6,196 bases of DNA from CAISIP01 sp963974265 (GCA_963974265.1 CAXBDR010000269.1:1-6196), one strand, 5' to 3'. Shown: positions 1 through 5,728, counted from the first letter of the stretch. The notes: generated by a model not told the origin, from the sequence alone. Numbers and translations: made by a program.

Positions 1-157
1 TTGGAGCCGCGGGCCTCAGCCCCACTGGGGGGCACCCCCTACGGCCTGGCAGAGGCAGATCCGTGGGGGACCCCACTTGCCTGCTCCGCGGCCACTTGGC
101 CTTTCATGTGTCGTGGGTCGCGCCGCGCGCGGTGGAGCAACTGACAGGGGTACAGGT

Positions 158-188
158 CCGACCGCGATGCCACCGGCATGGCGGTCGG
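158..188. repeat. Imperfect hairpin, leader hairpin 1
   Basis: An 8-bp outer stem pairs CCGACCGC (158-165) with GCGGTCGG (181-188). After a G/G mismatch (166 and 180), a 5-bp inner stem pairs ATGCC (167-171) with GGCAT (175-179) around an ACC loop. No T-run follows, so it does not look like a classic intrinsic terminator. Its function is unknown. It could form in RNA from either strand. Confidence 0.6.
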
Positions 189-194
189 CCCGGT

Positions 195-216
195 GGCGGC
201 TCGGTGACGAGCCGCC
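195..216. repeat. Perfect 9-bp hairpin with GTGA loop, leader hairpin 2
   Basis: GGCGGCTCG (195-203) is perfectly complementary to CGAGCCGCC (208-216) around a four-base GTGA loop (204-207). In plus-strand RNA the loop would be GUGA, which fits the stable GNRA tetraloop class. A further T194-A217 pair can extend the stem. The last three bases of the right arm (214-216) are also the first three of the left arm of the next hairpin, so both cannot form fully at once. Confidence 0.65.
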
Positions 217-252
217 AACTGCAAGGCTGGCAGCGCCGGCCTTGCAGTTGGC
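214..252. repeat. Long hairpin just upstream of the ABC ATPase start, leader hairpin 3
   Basis: A perfect 14-bp stem pairs GCCAACTGCAAGGC (214-227) with GCCTTGCAGTTGGC (239-252). Inside it, T228/G238 can wobble-pair, 229-231 pair with 235-237, and the loop is AGC, giving about 18 pairs in all. It ends 27 bp before the ATG at 280. The following bases are CTCACACA rather than a T-run, so a plus-strand intrinsic terminator is unlikely. Possible roles are a protein-binding palindrome, an RNA stability or processing element, an attenuator half, or part of a dispersed repeat. Confidence 0.7.
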
Positions 253-279
253 CTCACACAGCATGAAACGGAATCGCGC

Positions 280-1089
280 ATGAGCACTTCGGACATCGTC
301 CTCAATGTCAACGGCATCGAGGTCATCTACAACCACGTGATCCTGGTGCTCAAGGGCGTCTCGCTCAACGTGCCCAACGGAAAGATCGTCGCCATCCTGG
401 GCGGCAATGGCGCGGGCAAGACGACGACCTTGCGCGCCATCTCCAACCTGCTCAAGGGTGAACGCGGCGAAGTCACCAAGGGATCGATCGAGCTGCGCGG
501 CGAACGCATCGAGAACCTCTCGCCGGCCGACCTGGTGCAGCGTGGCGTGGTGCAGGTCATGGAGGGGCGGCATTGTTTCGCCCACCTCACCATCGAGGAA
601 AACCTGATGACCGGCTCCTACACCCGCACCGACAAGGCCGAGATCGCGCGCAACCTGGACAAGGTCTATACCTATTTCCCGCGACTCAAGACCCGGCGCA
701 CCAGCCAGGCCGCATACACGTCCGGTGGCGAGCAGCAGATGTGCGCGATCGGCCGCGCGTTGATGGCCAACCCCAGCGTGGTGCTGCTCGACGAACCGTC
801 CATGGGCCTGGCGCCGCAGCTGGTCGAGGAGGTGTTCAACATCGTGCGCGACCTCAACACCAAGGAAAAGGTCACCTTCCTGCTGGCCGAGCAGAACACC
901 AACATGGCGCTGAAATACGCCGACTACGGCTACATCATGGAAAGTGGCCGCGTGGTGATGGACGGCATCGCCGCCGATCTGCGCGACAACGAGGACGTCA
1001 AGGAGTTCTACCTGGGCATGGGCGGCGGCGAGCGCAAGTCGTTCAAGGACGTCAAGAGCTACAAGCGGCGCAAGCGCTGGCTGGCCTGA
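280..1089 (+). CDS. LivF-type ABC transporter ATP-binding protein
   Basis: A 269-residue cytoplasmic ATPase subunit of the branched-chain amino acid/HAAT type, which energises import through LivH/LivM-like permeases. Walker A is GGNGAGKT (41-48); the signature region is YTSGGEQQM (146-154), with Thr replacing the usual Leu of LSGGQ; Walker B is VVLLDEPSMGLAP (167-179). The later AEQN segment matches LivF proteins, which have Gln/Asn near the switch position. MEGRHCFAHLTIEENL (94-109) is the LivF-type Q-loop/helical region. At 269 residues it is longer than the usual roughly 235, because of a basic C-terminal tail ending near SYKRRKRWLA. The ATG at 280 has only a weak GGAA (270-273) upstream. 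The ligase gene begins 35 bp downstream, so they probably share a transcript. I recall similar long-tailed LivF proteins beside CoA ligases in Burkholderiales; this suggests an organic or aromatic acid substrate rather than an amino acid, but the substrate is inference. No permease is present in the window. Confidence 0.93.
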   Translation: MSTSDIVLNVNGIEVIYNHVILVLKGVSLNVPNGKIVAILGGNGAGKTTTLRAISNLLKGERGEVTKGSIELRGERIENLSPADLVQRGVVQVMEGRHCFAHLTIEENLMTGSYTRTDKAEIARNLDKVYTYFPRLKTRRTSQAAYTSGGEQQMCAIGRALMANPSVVLLDEPSMGLAPQLVEEVFNIVRDLNTKEKVTFLLAEQNTNMALKYADYGYIMESGRVVMDGIAADLRDNEDVKEFYLGMGGGERKSFKDVKSYKRRKRWLA

Positions 1090-1109
1090 CGCGCATTGTG
1101 TTTTCGATC

Positions 1110-1115
1110 GAGAGG
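1110..1115 (+). promoter_or_regulatory. Ribosome binding site for the CoA-ligase-like gene
   Basis: GAGAGG lies 9 bases before the ATG at 1125. It favours that start over upstream in-frame codons, which lie inside the ABC ATPase gene. Confidence 0.65.
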
Positions 1116-1124
1116 CGCCATCCG

Positions 1125-2378
1125 ATGCAACAAGACCATTACGATCCCCTGGAGATCCGCGATCCGGCCGCGCGCGAATCGGCCCTGTTGCAGGCCCTGC
1201 CGGGCCAGGTGGCCCATGCCCAGCGCGGCAGCGCCGCATTCGCCCGTATCCTGCAGGGCGTGGATCCGGCCGAGGTGGACAGCCGACAGGCGCTCGCCCG
1301 GCTGCCGGTGACCCGCAAGCACGAGTTGCTTGCGCAGCAGCAGGCCCAGCGTGCGCAGGACGTGTTCGGCGGCTTCTCGGCCATCGGTTTCGGCGCCGAG
1401 ATGCCACGCGTGTTTGCCAGCCCGGGGCCGATCTACGAACCCGAGGGTCGCGCCAGCGACTACTGGCGCCTGGCGCGATCCATGTTCGCCGCCGGCTTCC
1501 GTCCCGGCGAGTTGATCCACAACTGCTTCAGTTATCACTTTGTGCCGGCCGGCTCGATGATGGAAACCGGTGCCCATGCGCTGGGTTGCACGGTGTTCGC
1601 GGCCGGTACCGGCCAGACCGAACAACAGGTGCAGGCCATGGCCGAGTTACGTCCGGCCGGGTATATCGGCACGCCCAGCTTCCTGAAGATCATCGTCGAG
1701 AAGGCCGCCGAGATGGGCGTGCCGCTGCCCAGCGTGACCAAGGCCTTGTTCGGCGGCGAGGCGTATCCGCCCAGCCTGCGCGACTGGTTCCTGGCCCACG
1801 GTATCGAGGGGTACCAGTGTTTCGCCACCGCCGACCTGGGCCTCATCGCCTACGAGACCCGTGCGCGCGAGGGCCTGGTGCTCGACGAGTCGGTCATCGT
1901 CGAGATCGTGCGTCCGGGCACCGGCGACCCGGTACCCGAGGGAGATGTGGGCGAACTGGTCGTGACCACGCTCAACCCGGCTTATCCGCTGGTGCGGTTC
2001 GGCACCGGCGACCTGAGCGCCATCCTGCCCGGAGCCTGTCCCACCGGACGCACCAATACACGCATCAAGGGCTGGATGGGACGGGCCGACCAGACCACCA
2101 AGATCCGCGGCATGTTCGTGCATCCGGGGCAGGTCCAGGCGATCGCCAAGCGGTTTCCCGAGGTGGGCAAGGCGAGACTGGTGGTGCGCGGCGAGATGGC
2201 CAACGACACCATGACGTTGCAGGTCGAGACCGCGTGCAGCGGGCCGGACGCGCTGATCGAGAAGCTGCAGGCGGCGATCCGCGAGGTCACCAAGCTGCGC
2301 GGCGAGGTGGAACTGGTATTGCCGGGCAGCCTGCCCAACGACGGCAAGGTGATCGAGGACGCGCGCAGCTACAAGTGA
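1125..2378 (+). CDS. Phenylacetate-CoA ligase-like (PaaK-type) adenylate-forming protein
   Basis: A 417-residue cytoplasmic protein of the ANL superfamily, closest in layout to PaaK ligases (usually about 430-440 residues), which activate aromatic acids to CoA thioesters through an acyl-adenylate. Supporting segments are GTPSFL (182-187), FGGEAYPPSLRDWF (209-222), YQCFATADLGLIAYE (230-244), GELVVTTLNPAYPLVRFGTGD (276-296, with the ribose-contacting Asp expected in TGD), the hinge-like GRADQTTKIRGMFVHPGQV (319-337), and a C-terminal LPNDGKVIED whose Lys408 is the best candidate for the catalytic lysine. The usual Ser/Thr-Gly phosphate loop (SSGTTGKP type) is replaced by ASPGPIYEP (98-106), and the YGxTE-like motif by FATADLG. 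I recall this variant as a recurring subfamily beside LivF genes, so it is probably not decay. Start chosen from the ATG with GAGAGG upstream; the reading frame remains open into the ATPase gene. Substrate unknown; an aromatic or other carboxylic acid imported by the neighbouring ABC system is plausible. Confidence 0.85.
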   Translation: MQQDHYDPLEIRDPAARESALLQALPGQVAHAQRGSAAFARILQGVDPAEVDSRQALARLPVTRKHELLAQQQAQRAQDVFGGFSAIGFGAEMPRVFASPGPIYEPEGRASDYWRLARSMFAAGFRPGELIHNCFSYHFVPAGSMMETGAHALGCTVFAAGTGQTEQQVQAMAELRPAGYIGTPSFLKIIVEKAAEMGVPLPSVTKALFGGEAYPPSLRDWFLAHGIEGYQCFATADLGLIAYETRAREGLVLDESVIVEIVRPGTGDPVPEGDVGELVVTTLNPAYPLVRFGTGDLSAILPGACPTGRTNTRIKGWMGRADQTTKIRGMFVHPGQVQAIAKRFPEVGKARLVVRGEMANDTMTLQVETACSGPDALIEKLQAAIREVTKLRGEVELVLPGSLPNDGKVIEDARSYK

Positions 2379-2493
2379 GGCGGCGCAGGGAGAATGTCCG
2401 GCGGGGGGATGGGCCAATAGGTGAATACGAGCATGCGCGTCGCCGCGGCGGTCCGTACACTTCGCGTCCTCTTCACCCCCTTTCATCATTTCC

Positions 2494-3480
2494 ATGAAAC
2501 GACTCCTTGCGATTGCGGTTGCCGCCACGGCCATGCTGGCCAACGCCCAGACCTTCCCGGGATCCAAGCCGATCTCCATCGTCGTGCCGTTCGCTGCCGG
2601 CGGGCCGACCGACCTGGTCGCGCGCCAGCTCGGCGAGGCCATGCGCAAGGCCATGGGCGGCAGCGCCAACTTCGTGGTCGAGAACGCGGCCGGTGCCGGT
2701 GGCACGATCGGCGCCACCAAGGTCGCGCGCGCCGCACCCGATGGCCACACCTTGCTGCTGTTCCATATCGGCATGGCGTCCACGCCGGCGCTGTACAAGA
2801 AGATCGCCTACAAGCCGCTGGAGGACTTCGAGTTCCTGGGCATGGTCAACGAGGTGCCGATGACCCTGATCGGCAAGCCCCAGCTGCCGGCCAACACCTA
2901 CCGCGACTTCGAGAACTACATCCGCGCCAACGCCGGCAAGCTGAACATCGCCCATGCCGGCCTGGGCTCGGCCTCGCACCTGTGCAGCCTGATGTGGCAG
3001 TCGGCGGTCAAGGCCAAGGAGGCGATGACGACGATTCCCTACGGCGGCACCGGCCCGGCCATGAACGCCTTGCTGGGCGGCCAGGTCGACCTGATGTGCG
3101 ACCAGACCACCAACACCACGGGCCAGATCGAATCCGGCCGCGTCAAGGCGTTCGCGGTCACCACGGCCAAGCCGCTGTCCAGGCACAAGCTGCTCAAGGA
3201 CTATCCGACCTTGCAGGAGATGGGCCTCAAGGGCTTCGAGCTGACCATCTGGCACGGCCTGTATGCACCCAAGGGCACGCCGCCGGCCGTGCTCAAGCAG
3301 ATCAACGACGGCCTGAAGATGGCGCTCAAGGACCCGGACTTCATCAGGAAACAGGAAGCGCTGGGCGCGCTGGTCGTCTCCGACGGCCGGCTCGAACCGG
3401 CAGCGCACAAGGCCTTCGTCGCGGCCGAGATGGCCAAGCTCAAGCCGGTGATCGAGGCGGCCGGACAGTTTGCCGACTGA
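2494..3480 (+). CDS. Bug/TctC-family tripartite tricarboxylate transporter substrate-binding protein
   Basis: A 328-residue periplasmic solute receptor. The N-terminus has a short signal peptide: MKRLL, a hydrophobic core, and a likely cleavage after ANA (18/19). Family hallmarks follow in order: IVVPFAAGGPTDLVAR (29-44), a ligand-binding loop; VENAAGAGGTIGA (62-74), carrying the typical Asn-x-x-Gly-Ala-Gly-Gly pattern; PDGHTLL (82-88); and IPYGGTGPAMNALLGGQVDL (181-200). Length matches the family (about 320-330). Bug proteins bind small carboxylates or other acids; the ligand cannot be read from sequence. No TctA/TctB membrane genes are in the window, as is common for orphan Bug genes in Burkholderiales. 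The gene starts 115 bp after the ligase stop; this gap has a 10-bp palindrome (2441-2450) but no clear promoter or terminator. No Shine-Dalgarno is visible; the ATG follows a pyrimidine-rich leader (2469-2493), and no in-frame upstream start is close. Confidence 0.94.
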   Translation: MKRLLAIAVAATAMLANAQTFPGSKPISIVVPFAAGGPTDLVARQLGEAMRKAMGGSANFVVENAAGAGGTIGATKVARAAPDGHTLLLFHIGMASTPALYKKIAYKPLEDFEFLGMVNEVPMTLIGKPQLPANTYRDFENYIRANAGKLNIAHAGLGSASHLCSLMWQSAVKAKEAMTTIPYGGTGPAMNALLGGQVDLMCDQTTNTTGQIESGRVKAFAVTTAKPLSRHKLLKDYPTLQEMGLKGFELTIWHGLYAPKGTPPAVLKQINDGLKMALKDPDFIRKQEALGALVVSDGRLEPAAHKAFVAAEMAKLKPVIEAAGQFAD

Positions 3481-3490
3481 TCCTGCGTCC

Positions 3491-3865
3491 GTGTCGGGTC
3501 CGCCGCTGCGCGTGGTGGACTCGATCACCGAACTCGGCCCGGCCGACGCTGGCTGCCTGGCCGTCTGCGGCTCGCATGGCGGCGCCAGTTCGGCGCGTTA
3601 CGCGATCGCGGCGCGGCCGCTGTTCACCGTGTTCAACGATGCCGGCGTCGGTCTCGACCGTGCCGGGCTGGTGGCGCTGGACCAGCTCCAGCAACAGGGG
3701 TTGGCAGCCTGCGCGGTGTCGCACATGACGGCCCGTATCGGCGAGGCGGCCAGCACGCTGGCCACCGGTGTCGTCAGCCATTGCAATGCGCTGGCGGCCG
3801 CGCACGGTGTCGTTTCCGGCCAGAGTTGTCGACAGGCGCTGGAGCGGTTTCTGGCTGGGCGCTGA
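3491..3865 (+). CDS. Small conserved-looking protein with a GSHGG motif, function unknown
   Basis: I cannot assign a function. With the GTG start the protein has 124 residues, no signal peptide and no membrane segment. It reads like a compact alpha/beta protein: a beta-rich start (LRVVDSITEL, 6-15), CLAVCGSHGG (22-31), FTVFNDAGVGLDRAG (45-59), VSHMTARIGEA (76-86) and VVSHCNA (94-100). The Gly, His, Asp and Asn clusters look like conserved active or binding sites. From memory, similar short proteins with SGSHGG and NDAGVG motifs occur in other proteobacteria, but I cannot name the family. The gene lies 10 bp after the binding-protein stop, so co-transcription is likely. A TTG at 3470 in the same frame would add seven residues and overlap that stop; GTG was preferred because it puts the first strand near the N-terminus, but neither start has a good ribosome binding site. 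The stop overlaps the first base pairs of a repeat. Confidence 0.72.
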   Translation: MSGPPLRVVDSITELGPADAGCLAVCGSHGGASSARYAIAARPLFTVFNDAGVGLDRAGLVALDQLQQQGLAACAVSHMTARIGEAASTLATGVVSHCNALAAAHGVVSGQSCRQALERFLAGR

Positions 3866-3908
3866 CAGAGCTCGCCCATGTCGTGTGGCTCGGTCTGTCC
3901 CGCAAGGT
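3864..3908. repeat. Intergenic repeat copy A (45 bp), hairpin-forming
   Basis: Forty of 45 bases match copy B at 3947-3991, same orientation, 83 bp apart. GACAGA (3864-3869) pairs with TCTGTC (3894-3899). Inside, GCC (3874-3876) pairs with GGC (3887-3889), T3886 is bulged, and CAT (3877-3879) pairs with GTG (3883-3885) including a T-G wobble, around a GTC loop. It starts within the TGA of the upstream gene. No long T-run follows. It may serve as a transcription-end or REP-like element; that is inference. Confidence 0.75.
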
Positions 3909-3932
3909 GGACAGCCGGACAGCCGGACATCC
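3909..3932. repeat. Three tandem 8-bp units
   Basis: GGACAGCC (3909-3916), GGACAGCC (3917-3924) and GGACATCC (3925-3932) follow each other directly after repeat copy A. The third unit differs by one base. The GGACA core resembles the GGGACA arm of copy B, so the tandem may have arisen from repeat arms by slippage. Confidence 0.75.
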
Positions 3933-3946
3933 GACGAAATGTTGGG

Positions 3947-3991
3947 GACAAAGCTCGCCCACTGCGTGTGGCTCGGTCTGTCCCACAAGGT
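3947..3991. repeat. Intergenic repeat copy B (45 bp), hairpin-forming
   Basis: Second copy of the repeat at 3864-3908, with five differences. GGGACA (3945-3950) pairs with TGTCCC (3979-3984). The inner stem pairs GCC (3957-3959) with GGC (3970-3972) and CAC (3960-3962) with GTG (3966-3968), with T3969 bulged and a TGC loop. It ends one base before the stop codon of the minus-strand DUF1840 gene, so the repeat pair fills the convergent gap almost exactly. Confidence 0.75.
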
Positions 3992-3992
3992 C

Positions 3993-4316
3993 TCAGACTC
4001 CCCAGACGATCTCCTTGTCGGCCTGGTGGCAGCGCCTGAGCATGTCGATGAACGGCGCGGCGCGCTGGCGCAGGCTGACGCGGTCGGCGGCAGGCGTGTC
4101 GTCCTTGTCGTCCGGCGCGCCATCGGCGGCCGGGGGTTGTGCGGCCTGGCCCTGCGCGATGGCTTTTTCCAGTGCGGCTATCGCGGCCGGCATCTGTTCG
4201 GGCAACACGATGCCCTTGGGGCCCGGCTCCTTGCCGATGATGCGCAGGATCTGCTCGCCATTGGCCTGCAGCATGACTACGTCACCTGCGGCCTTGGATT
4301 TGAATTTGTACAACAT
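3993..4316 (-). CDS. DUF1840 domain-containing protein
   Basis: A 107-residue protein recognised as DUF1840, a family of unknown function that I know mainly from Burkholderiales. The N-terminal block MLYKFKSKAAGDVVML (1-16), then ILRIIGKEPGPKGIVLPEQM (23-42), and the C-terminal block VSLRQRAAPFIDMLRRCH (80-97) ending KEIVWGV are the family's characteristic segments. Between them, residues 57-78 form an Ala/Pro/Asp-rich linker that is probably disordered. There is no signal peptide or membrane segment, so it is likely cytoplasmic. The ATG is supported by AAGGGAG, 11 bases upstream. It lies 65 bp downstream of the CFA-like gene on the same strand, so it may be the last gene of that operon. Confidence 0.92.
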   Translation of the reverse strand: MLYKFKSKAAGDVVMLQANGEQILRIIGKEPGPKGIVLPEQMPAAIAALEKAIAQGQAAQPPAADGAPDDKDDTPAADRVSLRQRAAPFIDMLRRCHQADKEIVWGV

Positions 4317-4327
4317 CGTCGTCCGTG

Positions 4328-4334
4328 CTCCCTT
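4328..4334 (-). promoter_or_regulatory. Ribosome binding site for the DUF1840 gene
   Basis: Read on the minus strand, this is AAGGGAG, 11 bases before the ATG at 4316. It supports that start and is the best-matched site in the window. Confidence 0.6.
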
Positions 4335-4381
4335 GGTTTATGTGCACCGGTCCGCCAGAGAGTCGTCGGATGCGATGCATG

Positions 4382-5647
4382 TCAAGGGTACATGTATTTG
4401 CGGGTGAACGGATACCGCGATGCCGCGCCCGGCGGATTGTCGAAGTCGTCGCCTTGCGCCGGGCGTGCCGCCAGCATCTGGTGCAGCGACAACCAGCCGC
4501 GCTCGAAACTCATCGCACTGCCGGCCAGGTACAGCCGGTAGGCGCGCAACACCCGCTCGGCCTGCGCCGGCGTGCTGCCATTCGAGCGCAGCGCCACCAG
4601 GGCCTGGCCGAGCTGGCCCTCGAGGCCATCGGACCACGCCCACAGGGTGCGAGCATAGTGCGGCCGCAGGTTTTCGGTGTCGAGCATCTCCAGGCCGGCG
4701 ACCGCGCCTTCGCGCAGCAGCTGGCTGACATGCAGCAGTTCGCCGCCGGGGAAGATGTATTTCTCGATGAAGTTGCCGATGCCTGCGCCGAGCTGGCCAG
4801 CCTGCGGCCCGGCCGCGGTGATGCCATGGTTGAGCACCAGCCCGCCCGGCGCCAGCAGGCCGAAGATCTTGCCGAAGTAGGCGCCCAGGTTGGCCTGGCC
4901 GACGTGTTCGATCATGCCGACCGAGGCGATCTTGTCGAACGGCTGTTCGGCAGCCAGGTCGCGGTAGTCGCACAGCAATACCCGCACCCGCGATTCCAGG
5001 CCCTTGTCACGGATCAGTTGCGAGACATGCGCATGCTGGTTCTTCGACAAGGTGATGCCGGTGGCATCGACGCCGTAGTGTTCGGCGGCCCACAGCAACA
5101 GGCCGCCCCAGCCGGCGCCGATGTCCAGGAAACGCTCGCCGGGGCGCAGCATCAGCTTGCGGCAGATATGGTCCAGCTTGGCTTCCTGGGCCTGCGCCAG
5201 CGTCATCGCGGGCTGGCTGAAGTAGGCGCAGGAGTAGACCCGCTTCGGGTCCAGCCACAAGGCATAGAACTCGTCGCTGACGTCGTAGTGAAATTGCACT
5301 TGCGCGGCGTCGCGCGCAATCGAGTGCGCCGCCACCGAGCGCACGCGACGCACCGCGCGTTGCCACAGCGAAATCTTCTCGGGCACCGGCGAGCTTGGCA
5401 ACAACTGGGCCGCGATGTCCATGACCTTGCGCATCGTGCCTTCGATGCGGATTCGGTCTTCGACGAAACCCTCGGCGATCTTGCCTATCTCGCCCGCCGC
5501 CAGCAATGCGACCGCTGGCCAGCGGGAGAATTCGACCGTGACGTCGGCGCGTGGGGGGCCTACCGTGCGCCCTCCCGGCAGGCGCACGCTCAATGGCACA
5601 TTGACTCGCGCCAGTCGGGACTCGGCGCTGCGAATGAGGTGTTCCAT
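4382..5647 (-). CDS. Cyclopropane-fatty-acyl-phospholipid synthase family SAM methyltransferase
   Basis: A 421-residue enzyme. CFA synthases transfer a methylene group from S-adenosylmethionine to double bonds of membrane phospholipid acyl chains. The N-terminal domain (about 1-110) precedes HYDVSDEFYALWLDP (120-134) and YSCAYF (138-143), with Cys140 in the expected place of E. coli Cys139. The SAM-binding motif I is LDIGAGWGG (174-182), followed by the acidic CDYRDL (226-231), VGMIEHVG (243-250, Glu247), NHGI (273-276, His274) and FIEKYIFPGGEL (293-304); the Tyr331 region completes the residues expected for bicarbonate binding. These positions are compared with E. coli Cfa from memory. Length is slightly above the usual 380-400. 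The ATG at 5647 was chosen; a TTG at 5683 in frame would add 12 Arg/Lys-rich residues. No strong ribosome binding site is seen for either. The SnoaL-like gene ends 81 bp upstream. A related fatty-acid methyltransferase activity is possible instead of cyclopropanation. Confidence 0.92.
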   Translation of the reverse strand: MEHLIRSAESRLARVNVPLSVRLPGGRTVGPPRADVTVEFSRWPAVALLAAGEIGKIAEGFVEDRIRIEGTMRKVMDIAAQLLPSSPVPEKISLWQRAVRRVRSVAAHSIARDAAQVQFHYDVSDEFYALWLDPKRVYSCAYFSQPAMTLAQAQEAKLDHICRKLMLRPGERFLDIGAGWGGLLLWAAEHYGVDATGITLSKNQHAHVSQLIRDKGLESRVRVLLCDYRDLAAEQPFDKIASVGMIEHVGQANLGAYFGKIFGLLAPGGLVLNHGITAAGPQAGQLGAGIGNFIEKYIFPGGELLHVSQLLREGAVAGLEMLDTENLRPHYARTLWAWSDGLEGQLGQALVALRSNGSTPAQAERVLRAYRLYLAGSAMSFERGWLSLHQMLAARPAQGDDFDNPPGAASRYPFTRKYMYP

Positions 5648-5728
5648 GCGCCGATTCTTGGCGATGTTGCGCCGCCGCGTCAACTGGCCGGCTCGGTGGC
5701 CACACGGCCGCCGGCCGCCTCGCGCGGT

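Larger units (their letters stand above)
1..279. other. Non-coding, inverted-repeat-rich region upstream of the ABC ATPase gene
   Basis: No convincing gene is visible. The frame open from the left edge ends at a stop at 142-144, and its translation (rich in Gly, Pro, Arg and Trp) resembles no family I know. Short ORFs on both strands look like high-GC shadows. The stretch is unusually rich in self-complementary DNA: GTGGG/CCCAC at 63-67 and 72-76, a 10-bp palindrome at 123-132, and three strong hairpins at 158-252 listed separately. No clear sigma-70 promoter was found. It could be a 5' leader, the remains of a dispersed intergenic repeat, or both. LivF-type genes usually directly follow other liv genes, so this break may mark an insertion between them; that is inference. 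Confidence 0.55.

Noticed and set aside
141..169. CTGACA as a -35 box for the ABC ATPase gene
   Set aside because: The sequence at the expected -10 position is GC-rich and does not match.
214..252. Intrinsic terminator
   Set aside because: The stem is strong, but no T-run follows it on either strand.
77..283. Plus-strand 68-codon frame in the leader
   Set aside because: Runs through the hairpins, has no ribosome binding site and no recognisable protein character. Only its last six codons are discussed, as a possible mini-ORF.
16..1407. Minus-strand open frame of 463 codons opposite the ABC ATPase gene
   Set aside because: It mirrors the ATPase and ligase genes, which have clear family motifs; its translation is low-complexity and rich in Ala, Arg, His and Asp, as expected from an antisense frame in GC-rich DNA.
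1647..2798. Minus-strand open frame of 383 codons opposite the ligase and binding-protein genes
   Set aside because: Antisense shadow across two well-supported genes and their intergenic gap, without motifs.
3864..3991. CRISPR array
   Set aside because: Only two imperfect 45-bp copies with one 38-bp spacer that itself holds an 8-bp tandem repeat; no cas genes nearby.
3440..4123. Minus-strand open frame through the convergent junction
   Set aside because: It runs across the repeats and overlaps DUF1840 in another frame; its repetitive Cys/Gly/Arg segments are just the 45-bp repeats translated.
4380..4385. Perfect TTGACA -35 box on the minus strand upstream of DUF1840
   Set aside because: At 16-18 bp spacing the sequence is CTCTCT-like, with no -10 resemblance, and the TGA in the box is the stop codon of the CFA-like gene; probably chance.
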